This document shows positions 9,105-18,391 of a stretch of 64,000 bases of DNA, one piece after another (the first letter of the stretch is position 1; each line of letters begins with the position of its first letter). This DNA is from Pararhizobium sp. IMCC21322 (GTDB taxonomy: Bacteria > Pseudomonadota > Alphaproteobacteria > Rhizobiales > GCA-2746425): assembly GCF_030758295.1 (NCBI RefSeq), contig NZ_CP132335.1, positions 906,412 through 970,411 of the forward strand, given 5' to 3'. Under the pieces are notes generated by a model. It was not told where the DNA came from, made no database searches, and worked only from the letters and a program-made list of their open reading frames with translations. A program made the position numbers and the translations under genes.

Positions 9105-9542
9105 CTAAATGATGATACCCTTGCGGATAACCAGATTGCCGTAAGGCCGTGTTTCGAGCGTGTGGATGACGACAAATGATTTTTTTGTGATCTCATAAAA
9201 GGCATAGCGTTCAACAAGGCTGATTTTGCTGCCTTCGGCTTCAACCAGCGGTGCGCATTCCTGCATGCAGGGTGGCACTTCGTCCGGCGCACCAACGACC
9301 TGCATGCCCTGAACCGGAGGAATCTCAAGATCAAATGTGTCGATGGGAAAGACGGAAAGAATGCTTGCGAGCGCAGTTGTCAGATCAACCGCCAAGGGCA
9401 GAGCTTCACCTGTAATCGTATCTGCAGCCACAGAAGTTGCCGGGAAATTTGAATCGCAGATGGTCACCGTATCGCCATGCCCCATCGAGGCCAGCGCATA
9501 AAGGATATCCGGATTGAGCAGAGGATCGATATTTTTCAGCAT
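9105..9542 (-). CDS. fucU: RbsD/FucU-family sugar mutarotase (L-fucose mutarotase-like)
   Basis: A 145-residue RbsD/FucU protein. The N-terminal half carries the family signature: LLNPDILYALASMGHGDTV then DSNFPATS, with the active-site His in MGHGD. The C-terminal YAFYEITKKSFVVIHTLE RPYGN segment is typical of FucU. These decameric cytosolic enzymes interconvert sugar anomers, L-fucose for FucU and pyranose ribose for RbsD. The gene follows an L-fucose-dehydrogenase-like SDR by 39 bases. The pair fits oxidation of an aldose, probably fucose; the sugar is inferred. Confidence 0.9.
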   Translation of the reverse strand: MLKNIDPLLNPDILYALASMGHGDTVTICDSNFPATSVAADTITGEALPLAVDLTTALASILSVFPIDTFDLEIPPVQGMQVVGAPDEVPPCMQECAPLVEAEGSKISLVERYAFYEITKKSFVVIHTLETRPYGNLVIRKGIII

Positions 9543-9581
9543 GTGTTTATCCTTCAGAAATTGGCCGCAATGTGCGGATGG

Positions 9582-10413
<832 letters not shown>

Positions 10414-10444
10414 TAATATTTCAGGTCAACAGGCATCCGGTCTT

Positions 10445-11743
10445 CTAGCCAAGAGAAGGCAGATACAGCGTGATGGCGGGTACAAAGATCAAAAGCGCCA
10501 ACCGCACCGTGTCGGCAATGATAAAGGGCACAATCCCCCTCATTACAGTGGCCGAGGAGAGATCGCGGGAAACGCCCTGCATGACAAACAGGTTCATGCC
10601 CACAGGCGGTGTAATCAGACCAAGCTCAGCAACCGTTACCACCAGAATACCAAACCAGATCGGGTCAAACCCGAGCGCTGATATCAAAGGGAAGACAAAG
10701 GGAATGGTCAGCATGATCATGGACATGGAATCCATGAAGCAGCCCAGCACCAGATAGAACAGAATGATCATCAGCAAAATGCCGAACGCAGGCAGGCCAC
10801 TAGCTTCCACAGTGGCAATCAGATATTGCGGCAGGCCGGTTGTCTCAATGAAGAAGTTGAACAGCGCGGCACCAATAATGATGAAGAAGATCATGCCGGT
10901 CAGTTCAACAGTTTCCTGCATGGCGGAGGCAAGGGAGGAGCGGTTCAAAGACCGCCGCGCAACAGCCAGCAAAACAGCGCCAGCGGCACCCACCGCTGCC
11001 GCCTCTGTTGGCGAAAACACACCCGCCTGAATGCCGCCGATGACAATTGCGAACATGGCCGCAACCGGCCAGGCCTTGCGAACCGCCTTCCAGCGCGACG
11101 TCGCAGAGGCTGGTGGCAGGCTTCCCACAAGACCGGGATTGAGTTTTACAGATAGAACGACGGTTAGCGCATAAAGCGCTGTTGCCAGAAGGCCGGGAAG
11201 GATGGCCGCTGAAAACAGCTTGCCAATCGATTGCTCGGTCAACAATCCATAAATGATCAAAAGAATGCTTGGCGGGATCATCACACCAAGTGTTCCGCCG
11301 GCTGCAATGCTGGCAGAGGAAAGGCGGTCATCATAGCCAACCTTGCGCATTTCCGGCAGCGCCACCCGGCCAATGGTAGCAACGGTTGCCAGTGACGAGC
11401 CACAAATGGCCCCGAACCCGGCACAGGCACAGATGGTGGCAATGGCAAGTCCGCCGCGAAAGCGGCCCACAAGGGCATTGGCTGCCTGAAACAAATCTGT
11501 CGAAAGACCACACCGTGATGAAAAAACGCCCATCATCAAAAACAACGGAATGACAGACAGGGAATAGGGAAAAATCGCTTCAAACGGGCCAGACCCGATA
11601 ATGAACAACGCGCCATAAAGCCCGTTGGTAAAAGCGTAGCCGGCAATGCCCACAAAACCCAGAGACAGGGCAACGGGCACACCCAATGCAATCAGAACCA
11701 GCGAGAGTAGAAAACCGAGAAGGCCGATGATGGGATCACTCAT
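10445..11743 (-). CDS. TRAP transporter large permease (DctM type)
   Basis: Large membrane subunit (432 residues, about 12 helices) of a tripartite ATP-independent periplasmic transporter. It uses an ion gradient to import an organic acid delivered by the binding protein. I set the start at the ATG at 11743 (MSDPIIGLLGFLLSLVLIAL), which overlaps DctQ by eight bases. The longer open frame merely runs antiparallel to coding sequence. DctM landmarks are the glycine-rich GSSLATVATIGRVALPEM and GGTLGVMIPPSILLIIYG segments, and PPVGMNLFVMQGV near the end. It is the last gene of the operon that begins at 17205. Confidence 0.93.
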   Translation of the reverse strand: MSDPIIGLLGFLLSLVLIALGVPVALSLGFVGIAGYAFTNGLYGALFIIGSGPFEAIFPYSLSVIPLFLMMGVFSSRCGLSTDLFQAANALVGRFRGGLAIATICACAGFGAICGSSLATVATIGRVALPEMRKVGYDDRLSSASIAAGGTLGVMIPPSILLIIYGLLTEQSIGKLFSAAILPGLLATALYALTVVLSVKLNPGLVGSLPPASATSRWKAVRKAWPVAAMFAIVIGGIQAGVFSPTEAAAVGAAGAVLLAVARRSLNRSSLASAMQETVELTGMIFFIIIGAALFNFFIETTGLPQYLIATVEASGLPAFGILLMIILFYLVLGCFMDSMSMIMLTIPFVFPLISALGFDPIWFGILVVTVAELGLITPPVGMNLFVMQGVSRDLSSATVMRGIVPFIIADTVRLALLIFVPAITLYLPSLG

Positions 11744-12305
11744 CACGGGGCACAGTTTCTCTGGGGTGGTCTGGACGAAACGCCTGATAAAGACCCAGGA
11801 CACAGGCCAGCAAAGACACGGCAAAGCCAAGGATAAGCGGAGCCCAATACCAAGTGTAGGGAATGCCAAGCGTTGCTGATGTGGTGGTGAAATCCAGTTG
11901 GCCTCGCATTTCACCCCAGGCTGTCCACAAGCACAAGCCGCATACAGTGCCGCCAATAAGGGCTGACAACGCAGCAGACAAACGGCGACCCTTGCGCGAC
12001 ATCAGATTGAAAATCAGATCGATGCGGATATGGGCGTTCAGAAAGAAGGCGGCGGCAATGGCAAGCGGCACAGCGCTCATCATGGCAAGCTGGGTGAGAT
12101 CGACCAGACCAAACAGGCCCCATTTGGGACGCTGGCCGGACAGCATCTCAGCAATCGAGGCGGCCAGACGCACGAGAATATCCCCCACTGTCATCACCAT
12201 GGAAATGGAGATGGCAGCGAAGGACAGAAAGATGATCAGCTTTGTGAACACGCGCCCGCCAGGATTTCCATCAAGCGCGCGCGTATCAACTATGGGGTCA
12301 GACAC
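11736..12305 (-). CDS. TRAP transporter small permease (DctQ type)
   Basis: A 189-residue protein with four predicted helices, including IIFLSFAAISISMVMTVGDI and FFLNAHIRIDLIFNLM, the latter being the conserved DctQ 'H(I/V)R(I/V)D' region. It links the DctP binding protein to the DctM channel. It lies between dctP and dctM in the canonical order and overlaps dctM. Confidence 0.9.
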   Translation of the reverse strand: MSDPIVDTRALDGNPGGRVFTKLIIFLSFAAISISMVMTVGDILVRLAASIAEMLSGQRPKWGLFGLVDLTQLAMMSAVPLAIAAAFFLNAHIRIDLIFNLMSRKGRRLSAALSALIGGTVCGLCLWTAWGEMRGQLDFTTTSATLGIPYTWYWAPLILGFAVSLLACVLGLYQAFRPDHPRETVPRDE

Positions 12306-12328
12306 AGATGCTGTGTTCCGCTGTGTCT

Positions 12329-13363
12329 TTATTGCGCATCTGCAAAGGCCTTCAGCTTGTCATAGATCTCTTGCGCATCATCGATGCCCTTGCTTTCCAG
12401 ATCAGCAATGAACGCGGTGACCATGGGCTCCAGAGTTGCTGCCCATTTGGCGCGTTCTTCGTCAGACAGGGTGGTGATATCATGGCCTTCAGCAACAACG
12501 CGGTCATATCCTGCCTTGTCCCACGCATTCCACCAGTCACCGAATTTGGCAATCAGCGCCTCACCGGATTGCCCATCAACACAGGCTTTGACCTTGTCTG
12601 ACAGCTCATCATAAGTGCGCTGGTTCATACCGAACCAGAATGTGGTCACATAGGCCTTTGCATCCAGATGATACTTCATCACTTCAGCCAGATTGAACGA
12701 GGCCATTGTATCCCACGTGAATACCGCACCATCGATCACACCTTTTTCGGCGTTTTCATAAACCGCGCCAGGTGGCAGACCAACCGGATTGCCGCCAAGA
12801 GCGGAAATCATGGCCGAGGCCGCTGCCGTTGGAAAGCGCAAGCGCAATCCCTGCAGATCATCGGTGGTTTTCACCTGCTTTTCTGTGGTGTGAACCTGAC
12901 CTGGATTATGGGCATGGATCGCCAGAATTTTGACATCCGGGAACTCCGCTTCCAGATGCTCGGGAAAGACAGACCAGATCGCCCGTGTTGCTTCGTCAGC
13001 GCTGTCAAAAATAAACGGCAGCTCTGCAATTCGGGTGCGTTCAAAGCGCCCGCCTGGAATGCCGCTCAGACCCTGAGCGATATCCACTGCACCGGCACGC
13101 ACCGCATCATAGATCTTGCCCGGATTGCCCAATTGCGTACCGCCCGGAAAGATCGTGACTTTAACCGCGCCTTCGCTGCAGGCTTCCAGATCCCGCGCCC
13201 ATGGCTCCATGAAATCTGAATGCATGCCATTGGCCGTTGGCAGAAAATGCGCAAGTTTCAGTTCCACAGTTTGCGCATTCGCAGGCCCGCTGAGGGCCAT
13301 CAGGGCGGCCAGAGCTCCAGTGAGCGCCGTTGGAACCGCATGTCTCAAGAGTGTTTTCTTCAT
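12329..13363 (-). CDS. TRAP transporter solute-binding protein (DctP type)
   Basis: A 344-residue periplasmic binding protein. A Sec signal peptide (ALAALMALSGPANAQ) precedes VELKLAHFLP, the usual first strand. The family arginine lies in LQGLRLRFPTAAA, where DctP proteins bind the substrate carboxylate. GAVYENAEKGVIDGA is the dimerisation/hinge segment. The start follows GGAGGAGACTGAA. The ligand is probably an acid processed by the enzymes encoded upstream in the same operon. Confidence 0.92.
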   Translation of the reverse strand: MKKTLLRHAVPTALTGALAALMALSGPANAQTVELKLAHFLPTANGMHSDFMEPWARDLEACSEGAVKVTIFPGGTQLGNPGKIYDAVRAGAVDIAQGLSGIPGGRFERTRIAELPFIFDSADEATRAIWSVFPEHLEAEFPDVKILAIHAHNPGQVHTTEKQVKTTDDLQGLRLRFPTAAASAMISALGGNPVGLPPGAVYENAEKGVIDGAVFTWDTMASFNLAEVMKYHLDAKAYVTTFWFGMNQRTYDELSDKVKACVDGQSGEALIAKFGDWWNAWDKAGYDRVVAEGHDITTLSDEERAKWAATLEPMVTAFIADLESKGIDDAQEIYDKLKAFADAQ

Positions 13364-13446
13364 TTCAGTCTCCTCCGTTTTTTGATTTTCATTCTGTTCC
13401 CGGTTGATCCACTAAAACCGGATCACCACAGATTTTTTAGTTTTTG

Positions 13447-13782
13447 TCAGTTTGGGGATATCACCAGCATCTGGACCACATGATTGGTCTTGTTCTCGAT
13501 TGAGCGTTCCAGATTGGGCGGCAGATAGCAGGAATCATATTTCTCCAGCACCGTGTCGCCCTCAGCCGTGGTCACCGTAATTTCCCCGTCCAGCACCACA
13601 TAAACCTTGGCCGTTGGTGCAGATCCCTGTTCAGCACCGCCGCCAGGCAGAAAGGTTGAAAATCCAACCCAATAATTTTCCAGATCAGAAACACCCTGTC
13701 CCTGCAGACGCACGGCCGACATGCCGAAATGTTTTTTGGCATCATAGGGTTTGGCCGTATCGAACCGTGTGACCTGCAACAT
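13447..13782 (-). CDS. Small cupin-domain protein
   Basis: A 111-residue single-domain cupin. The first motif region is seen around AKVYVVLDGEITVTTAEGD. The second is PPNLERSIENKTNHVVQMLV, where the expected metal histidines are sparse. It may bind a small molecule without metal catalysis, or catalyse an isomerisation. It lies between the 3-hydroxyacyl-CoA-dehydrogenase-like gene and dctP in the same orientation, so a role in the TRAP-substrate pathway is likely but undefined. Confidence 0.75.
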   Translation of the reverse strand: MLQVTRFDTAKPYDAKKHFGMSAVRLQGQGVSDLENYWVGFSTFLPGGGAEQGSAPTAKVYVVLDGEITVTTAEGDTVLEKYDSCYLPPNLERSIENKTNHVVQMLVISPN

Positions 13783-13831
13783 ATTTTGTTCCTTATTGTC
13801 TGAATACGCGCCCGAAAAATCCGGTGATGCG

Positions 13832-14761
13832 TCAGTCCTTTTTGTTGGTCGTCGCCTTTGTGTCGGCTTGTGCGACGAGGAAATTGTTCAGCCGCTCACG
13901 CAACGCATTGGCTTCTTCTTCTGTCCAGGTGCGAAAGCCTTCTCCGCTGGCCATGCCGATATGCCCGTCGGCAATCCGCTGCTCCAGATACGGGTGCACA
14001 GTGTCGGTGCGATCCAGATCGGGCATCAGCGTTTCATGGATGGCTTTCGTCAGCGGCAGGCCGACAAGATCGGATTGTTCCAGAGGCCCCAGCACGGCCA
14101 GCCTTTTGCCAAAGCCGTGCTTCACCACATCATCCACCGTTTCCGCATCGCAAATACCGTTGGCAACAAGCGCAATGGCTTCGCGTTTCAGCGCATGCTG
14201 AAGACGGTTGCCGATGAAGCCGGGAATATCCTTGCGCACATGCACAGCGTGATGACCCGCATCAGATAAAAGCGCCAAAGTCCGCTTGATGGTCTTCAGA
14301 CTGGTTTTTTCCGCCTGCACCACTTCCACAAGCTTGACAAGATGAGGCGGGTTCCAGAAATGGGTTCCGACAATGCGCTCAGGATTGCTTGCCCTGGCTG
14401 CAATTCTGGTGATCGGCAGGGCTGATGTATTCGACGCGATAATTGAAGTGGGCTCAACCACGGCTTCCAGTTCGGCAACAATGAACTGCTTGATTTCCAG
14501 ATTTTCCGCCGCGGCCTCAATCACAAAATCTGCGCCTGTTGCCGCTTCTGCCAGATTGCTATGAGTGGTGATGCGATCATTGATTGCGGGATCAACGCTC
14601 AGCAGATCACACAATTTGGCAAGGCGTTCAGGAAGACTCGCAAGAGCCTCCGCTGAGCGATCAAACACTTTGACCGGATGGCCAGCTGCCGCCAATACAT
14701 GGGCAATGCCATGGCCCATCAGCCCGGCACCAATGATGGTAATGTTTGAGGTTTTTGACAT
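13832..14761 (-). CDS. 3-hydroxyacyl-CoA dehydrogenase-family NAD oxidoreductase
   Basis: A 309-residue protein with the N-terminal Rossmann fold (IIGAGLMGHGIAHVLAAAG) and the central catalytic region NPERIVGTHFWNPPHLVKLVEVV, with the family histidine in GTHFWNP. The C-terminal helical domain begins at GFIGNRLQHALKREA. Single-domain members of this size include L-gulonate, L-carnitine and hydroxyacid dehydrogenases as well as HBD. The ATG at 14761 (MSKTSN) follows GGGATAGAGCC. In this operon it may oxidise a hydroxyl group of the imported acid; CoA dependence cannot be judged. Confidence 0.85.
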   Translation of the reverse strand: MSKTSNITIIGAGLMGHGIAHVLAAAGHPVKVFDRSAEALASLPERLAKLCDLLSVDPAINDRITTHSNLAEAATGADFVIEAAAENLEIKQFIVAELEAVVEPTSIIASNTSALPITRIAARASNPERIVGTHFWNPPHLVKLVEVVQAEKTSLKTIKRTLALLSDAGHHAVHVRKDIPGFIGNRLQHALKREAIALVANGICDAETVDDVVKHGFGKRLAVLGPLEQSDLVGLPLTKAIHETLMPDLDRTDTVHPYLEQRIADGHIGMASGEGFRTWTEEEANALRERLNNFLVAQADTKATTNKKD

Positions 14762-14765
14762 GGCT

Positions 14766-15575
14766 CTATCCCGCTGTGAATCCACCGTCCACATACATGA
14801 TCTGGCCGGTACAGAAATCGGAGGCAGGCGAGAGCAGATACAGCGCCATACCCATCAAATCTTCCGCTTCGCCCAACCGGCCAAGTGGAATACGCGCTAG
14901 TGAACGTTTGCGTGTTGCCTGTCCCACCGGATCATCGCTCCACATCCACGCTGTCAGTTTGGAGCGGAAGACGGTTGGTGCAATGGAATTGACGGTGATG
15001 CCATATTGCCCCCATTCAGTGGCCAACACACGGGTCAGCGCATCCGATCCACCCTTGGACGTGCAATAGGCAGTGTAGCCGGAGACATTGCCATGGCGTC
15101 CGCGAACCGACGACATCATCAGCATCTTGCCTTTGATCGCGTTTTCAATCCAGTAACTGCCGACCGCCTTGGCCATAAACCAGGCGCCGCGCACATTGGC
15201 ATCCATGACCGCCTGCCAGTCTTCGTAATCCATGTCCTGGATAAAACCGGCCTTGTTGTAGCCGGATGCAATCACCAACTGGTCAATGCGGCCATAGGTT
15301 TCCAGAGCGAAATCACGAATGGCTTCTGCGTCTTCCAGTGAATTGGGCCGACGTTTGATGGTAACAGCGTCGCCGCCGACGTCTTTTACTTCAGCCAGCA
15401 CGGCAGCCAGTTCCGCTTCAGAGCCAGACACCAGCACAAGCTTGGCGCCCAAAGATCCAAGGGTCAGGGCGCAGGCGCGGCCAAAGGCACCGGATGCACC
15501 AGTGATGATAGCGACCTTGTCTTTCACCTGAAACATGGAAAGCGGGTCACGCAGGGTCGGGGTGATCTCGCTCAT
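14766..15575 (-). CDS. SDR-family oxidoreductase
   Basis: A 269-residue classical SDR. It has cofactor loop TGASGAFG, catalytic Ser in MMSSVRG, the pair in YTAYCTSKGG and the C-terminal FCTGQIMYVDGG. 'VIASGYNK' replaces the usual NNAG, a small departure in the structural motif. Start at 15575 (MSEITPTL) follows CAGGAG and lies one base after the stop of the upstream cyclase. It probably oxidises or reduces an intermediate of the operon's pathway; substrate unknown. Confidence 0.85.
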   Translation of the reverse strand: MSEITPTLRDPLSMFQVKDKVAIITGASGAFGRACALTLGSLGAKLVLVSGSEAELAAVLAEVKDVGGDAVTIKRRPNSLEDAEAIRDFALETYGRIDQLVIASGYNKAGFIQDMDYEDWQAVMDANVRGAWFMAKAVGSYWIENAIKGKMLMMSSVRGRHGNVSGYTAYCTSKGGSDALTRVLATEWGQYGITVNSIAPTVFRSKLTAWMWSDDPVGQATRKRSLARIPLGRLGEAEDLMGMALYLLSPASDFCTGQIMYVDGGFTAG

Positions 15576-15576
15576 A

Positions 15577-16380
15577 TCAGGCTCCTGTTGGAATGCGGAA
15601 GGACTGGTCCGGATCAATCACGGCCATGACGCGCACGCCGCAGCCCTCGCCCTCTGGCCAGCGCCATGGAAACGACATGAAGGTGCAGCGTTTGCCGGTA
15701 ACCATATCCAGTTCACCGCCCACATTCTCGATGCCGGGAATGCCACCCTTCACCATCAGAATTTTATGTGCAGCTTCCCAGTTCGGGAAATCTTCCTTCA
15801 CATCGCGGCCGGTATAGTCCTTGTATTCCTCAATCAGATGCGGATGTGTGGGTCCAAGACCATGATCGACCAATTTGGTCGCCATCGGGTGGTCATTGGC
15901 CTGTACATCAACGCCGACCATCTTGACGCCTTTTTCAACAAGCCATTCAGCACCCTCGGCATAAAGGCCGGGCGAGTAGGCATAATACTCATCCGTATCC
16001 GCCATTTTGTGATGCATGCCGGTATTGATCATCACGATATCGCCCTTTTGAATTTTGGGCGTCGCGTTTTCCAGATCCTCGGCCGTGATCACTTCCCATT
16101 TTCCTTTTGGAATGGAAACCGCAACGCCGGTGCCGAAAAACGTGCTGACCGGATAACCCGTCAGCGTCGGCGTATTCTCAGTGACATGGAGTGGGGCATC
16201 CACATGGGTGCCGCGGTGCATGATCCCCTCAAATTCGGTGACATAAACACCGTCCTTGGCATGAAATTTCTTTACGCCCACATTGATGCCGGGGCTGGAA
16301 GGCCATTCTGGCATGCCATGCCCCCAGCGGTGCGACAGATTGTAGTAGCGAAGTCCGTTTTTTGTCTCTGTTTCAGCCAT
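15577..16380 (-). CDS. Cyclase-family metal-dependent hydrolase (copy 1)
   Basis: A 267-residue protein of the kynurenine-formamidase/isatin-hydrolase fold (PF04199). The metal-binding motif HxGTHxDxPxH is intact as HRGTHVDAPLH near residue 58. Further conserved elements are WEVITAEDLE and VGVDVQANDHPMATKLVDHG. Members hydrolyse N-formyl groups, cyclic amides or lactones using Mn or Zn. The ATG follows GGGAGGATATC. It is the second gene of the operon and clearly a paralogue of the next one upstream. Confidence 0.88.
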   Translation of the reverse strand: MAETETKNGLRYYNLSHRWGHGMPEWPSSPGINVGVKKFHAKDGVYVTEFEGIMHRGTHVDAPLHVTENTPTLTGYPVSTFFGTGVAVSIPKGKWEVITAEDLENATPKIQKGDIVMINTGMHHKMADTDEYYAYSPGLYAEGAEWLVEKGVKMVGVDVQANDHPMATKLVDHGLGPTHPHLIEEYKDYTGRDVKEDFPNWEAAHKILMVKGGIPGIENVGGELDMVTGKRCTFMSFPWRWPEGEGCGVRVMAVIDPDQSFRIPTGA

Positions 16381-16395
16381 GATATCCTCCCGGCG

Positions 16396-17205
16396 CTATG
16401 CTGCAGCGCCTGCGTCAATGCGATAGTTTCCATTGGGGTCTGTGATTGCCACCAGACGAACAGGACAGGCATCGCCTTCTTTCCAGTTCCAGGGCAGGGC
16501 ATGCATCAGGGCTGTTTTGCCCAGCATGTCATCCACATCACCGCCGACATTTTCGATGGTTGGAATACCGGCACTCAGCAGAACCTTGTGCGCGCCATTC
16601 CACACAGGGTGCTCGACCTTCGGATCTTTGCCCGTGCCGTCCTGATATTTTGCCACCAGGCGGTTCATCAGCGGCCCGCCGCGATGTGGTCCAAGTGAGG
16701 TGGCCAGAGGATGGTCCACCTGCGGCGTGTCTACAGCCACAAGGCCAACATTTTTTGCCACAAGCCATTCAGCGGCCTCGATGGAGAGGCCCGGCCCGTC
16801 GCCAAAATACTCAAGACTGTCGGAATATTTGCGGTGCCAGCCGGTGACAATCACCACCAGATCACCTTCGTTGACGCGATCCGAGAACGCGTCCAGATCG
16901 GCTGCTGTTACCAACTCCCATTGACCTTTGGGAATGTCCAGAACCACGCCATTACCAAACAGACGCTCCATGGCAATGTCGCCAACGCCAATACCTTGCT
17001 GGATCATGTGAAGTGGGGAGTTCAGATGCGTCCCGGAATGCATGACCATGCGCATTCGATGTGCCATGACACCGTGCTGACCATGCTTCACGCTGCGATA
17101 CATCACAACATCATCAAACCCTGGAAGAGAGGGTGCGCCATGGCCCCATTCATGGCTCAATTCATGAAAAACAAGACCGCTTGCGGCCTCTGTATAGCCG
17201 GACAT
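16396..17205 (-). CDS. Cyclase-family hydrolase (copy 2), metal-motif Asp replaced by Asn
   Basis: First gene of the eight-gene operon, 269 residues, paralogous to the following gene along its length (shared HEWGHG/HRWGHG opening, VAVDTPQVDHPLATSLG, ENVGGDVD). The metal motif reads HSGTHLNSPLH, so the Asp of HxGTHxDxPxH is Asn. In characterised relatives that Asp is a metal ligand, so the protein may have altered metal use or another reaction, or may only assist copy 1. The ATG follows GGAGGAGAGCC. Confidence 0.85.
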   Translation of the reverse strand: MSGYTEAASGLVFHELSHEWGHGAPSLPGFDDVVMYRSVKHGQHGVMAHRMRMVMHSGTHLNSPLHMIQQGIGVGDIAMERLFGNGVVLDIPKGQWELVTAADLDAFSDRVNEGDLVVIVTGWHRKYSDSLEYFGDGPGLSIEAAEWLVAKNVGLVAVDTPQVDHPLATSLGPHRGGPLMNRLVAKYQDGTGKDPKVEHPVWNGAHKVLLSAGIPTIENVGGDVDDMLGKTALMHALPWNWKEGDACPVRLVAITDPNGNYRIDAGAAA

Positions 17206-17298
17206 GGCTCTCCTCCATATGTGTGTTTACCGTTTGACCTTTGCGGCAATGGTGCGTGACGGACCGGGGGGCGTCCAATACATTGTTATGCCGCGTCC

Positions 17299-17313
17299 AT
17301 AACGCTTGGTTAT
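17299..17313. promoter_or_regulatory. Putative LysR-type box (T-N11-A)
   Basis: ATAACGCTTGGTTAT is a dyad (ATAAC/GTTAT) that fits the LysR consensus T-N11-A. It lies in the divergent region between the cyclase operon (start 17205) and the LysR gene (start 17480). Location and symmetry make it the best candidate operator for the adjacent regulator. Confidence 0.5.
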
Positions 17314-17479
17314 TCCCATCTGCTTCCCATATGTTTTTTGAAATGGTAAATCGCCTATAGTCACTGGTAGTCATGGGCTTTGATTGTAAGTCACGGCACA
17401 GCACAATTACGATGTTCATAACTACCGGGAATTGCACACCCGGCAAAAGAACATTGAGAAACGCTTTGGGAAGGTCATC

Positions 17480-18391
17480 ATGCAGTCACGGCTTCTACGC
17501 AGTTTTCTGGTTGTTGCAGAAAACAACAGCATCACAAAAGCTGCTGAAATCCTGCATATCAGTCAGCCAGCGCTGACGAAGAGCATGCAGAAGCTCGAAG
17601 AAGAATTTGAGGTGAAATTGTTCGACCGCGTGTCCACAGGCGTGCGGCTGACCAATTTTGGTGAAATCCTGTTTCAGCATGCCAAAGTTATGGAGAATGA
17701 ATACCGCCATGCGGTTTCGCGGATTGATCGGCTGCGCGGTGGCCATTCCAGCGTGTTGCGCATTGGTGCCGGTCCGGTTTGGCTGGTCAGCATATTACCG
17801 CCCATTGTGGCACGGTTTCAGGAGCAGCAGCCCGGCGTCAACATTTCGCTGATCGGTGGTGTGATCGACACATTGGTACCGGAGTTGATCAATGGTGAGC
17901 TTGATCTGATCTGTGTTTCATTGGATTTCCCCAACCGGTCTGAAGTCATCAAACAGAAACTGTTCGACATCCATCACGTGCTGATCGCTGACCCAAGTCA
18001 TCCACTGGCCAGAGAGAGCGAAGTCGATGCCCTGATGATTCACAATTATCCATGGATGGTGCTGAAAAGTGATTATGTGGGAACAGAGCGCATCTCTTCC
18101 TTCTTTGCCGCTAACAGGCTGGAGCCGCCCCATATTGCATTTGAAACGACATCTATCCACAGCCTGCTACAGGGTCTGAAAAGTGGTCGTTATATTGCGC
18201 ATGTTCCGGCGCAGATGCTGCCGCTGGCTCATGCCATTGGCCTGCAGGAAATCAAACTGAAGCAGCCCATCTGGGAAACCACTGCCGGCTACGCCTATCG
18301 GGCATCTGCAAAGGTTCCAGATCACATGAAAACCTTCATGCAGATGTTAAAGGACAGCGAACACGCCAGACAGGCCATCATCAACCATTAG
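17480..18391 (+). CDS. LysR-family transcriptional regulator
   Basis: A 303-residue LTTR. The N-terminal winged HTH (FLVVAENNSITKAAEILHIS, then QPALTKSMQKLEEE) is followed by the linker helix and a type-2 periplasmic-binding-like sensor domain from about residue 90. The ATG at 17480 has GGGAAGG five bases upstream; the longer frame from 17432 has no such signal. It is divergent from the cyclase-SDR-TRAP operon and probably activates it in response to a pathway intermediate. Its stop overlaps the truncated FAH frame on the other strand by four bases. Confidence 0.93.
   Translation: MQSRLLRSFLVVAENNSITKAAEILHISQPALTKSMQKLEEEFEVKLFDRVSTGVRLTNFGEILFQHAKVMENEYRHAVSRIDRLRGGHSSVLRIGAGPVWLVSILPPIVARFQEQQPGVNISLIGGVIDTLVPELINGELDLICVSLDFPNRSEVIKQKLFDIHHVLIADPSHPLARESEVDALMIHNYPWMVLKSDYVGTERISSFFAANRLEPPHIAFETTSIHSLLQGLKSGRYIAHVPAQMLPLAHAIGLQEIKLKQPIWETTAGYAYRASAKVPDHMKTFMQMLKDSEHARQAIINH

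Noticed and set aside
10445-11956. 503-residue version of the DctM protein
   Set aside because: The extra 71 residues run opposite to dctQ coding sequence and do not resemble a TRAP permease. MSDPIIGLLGF at 11743 is the usual start.
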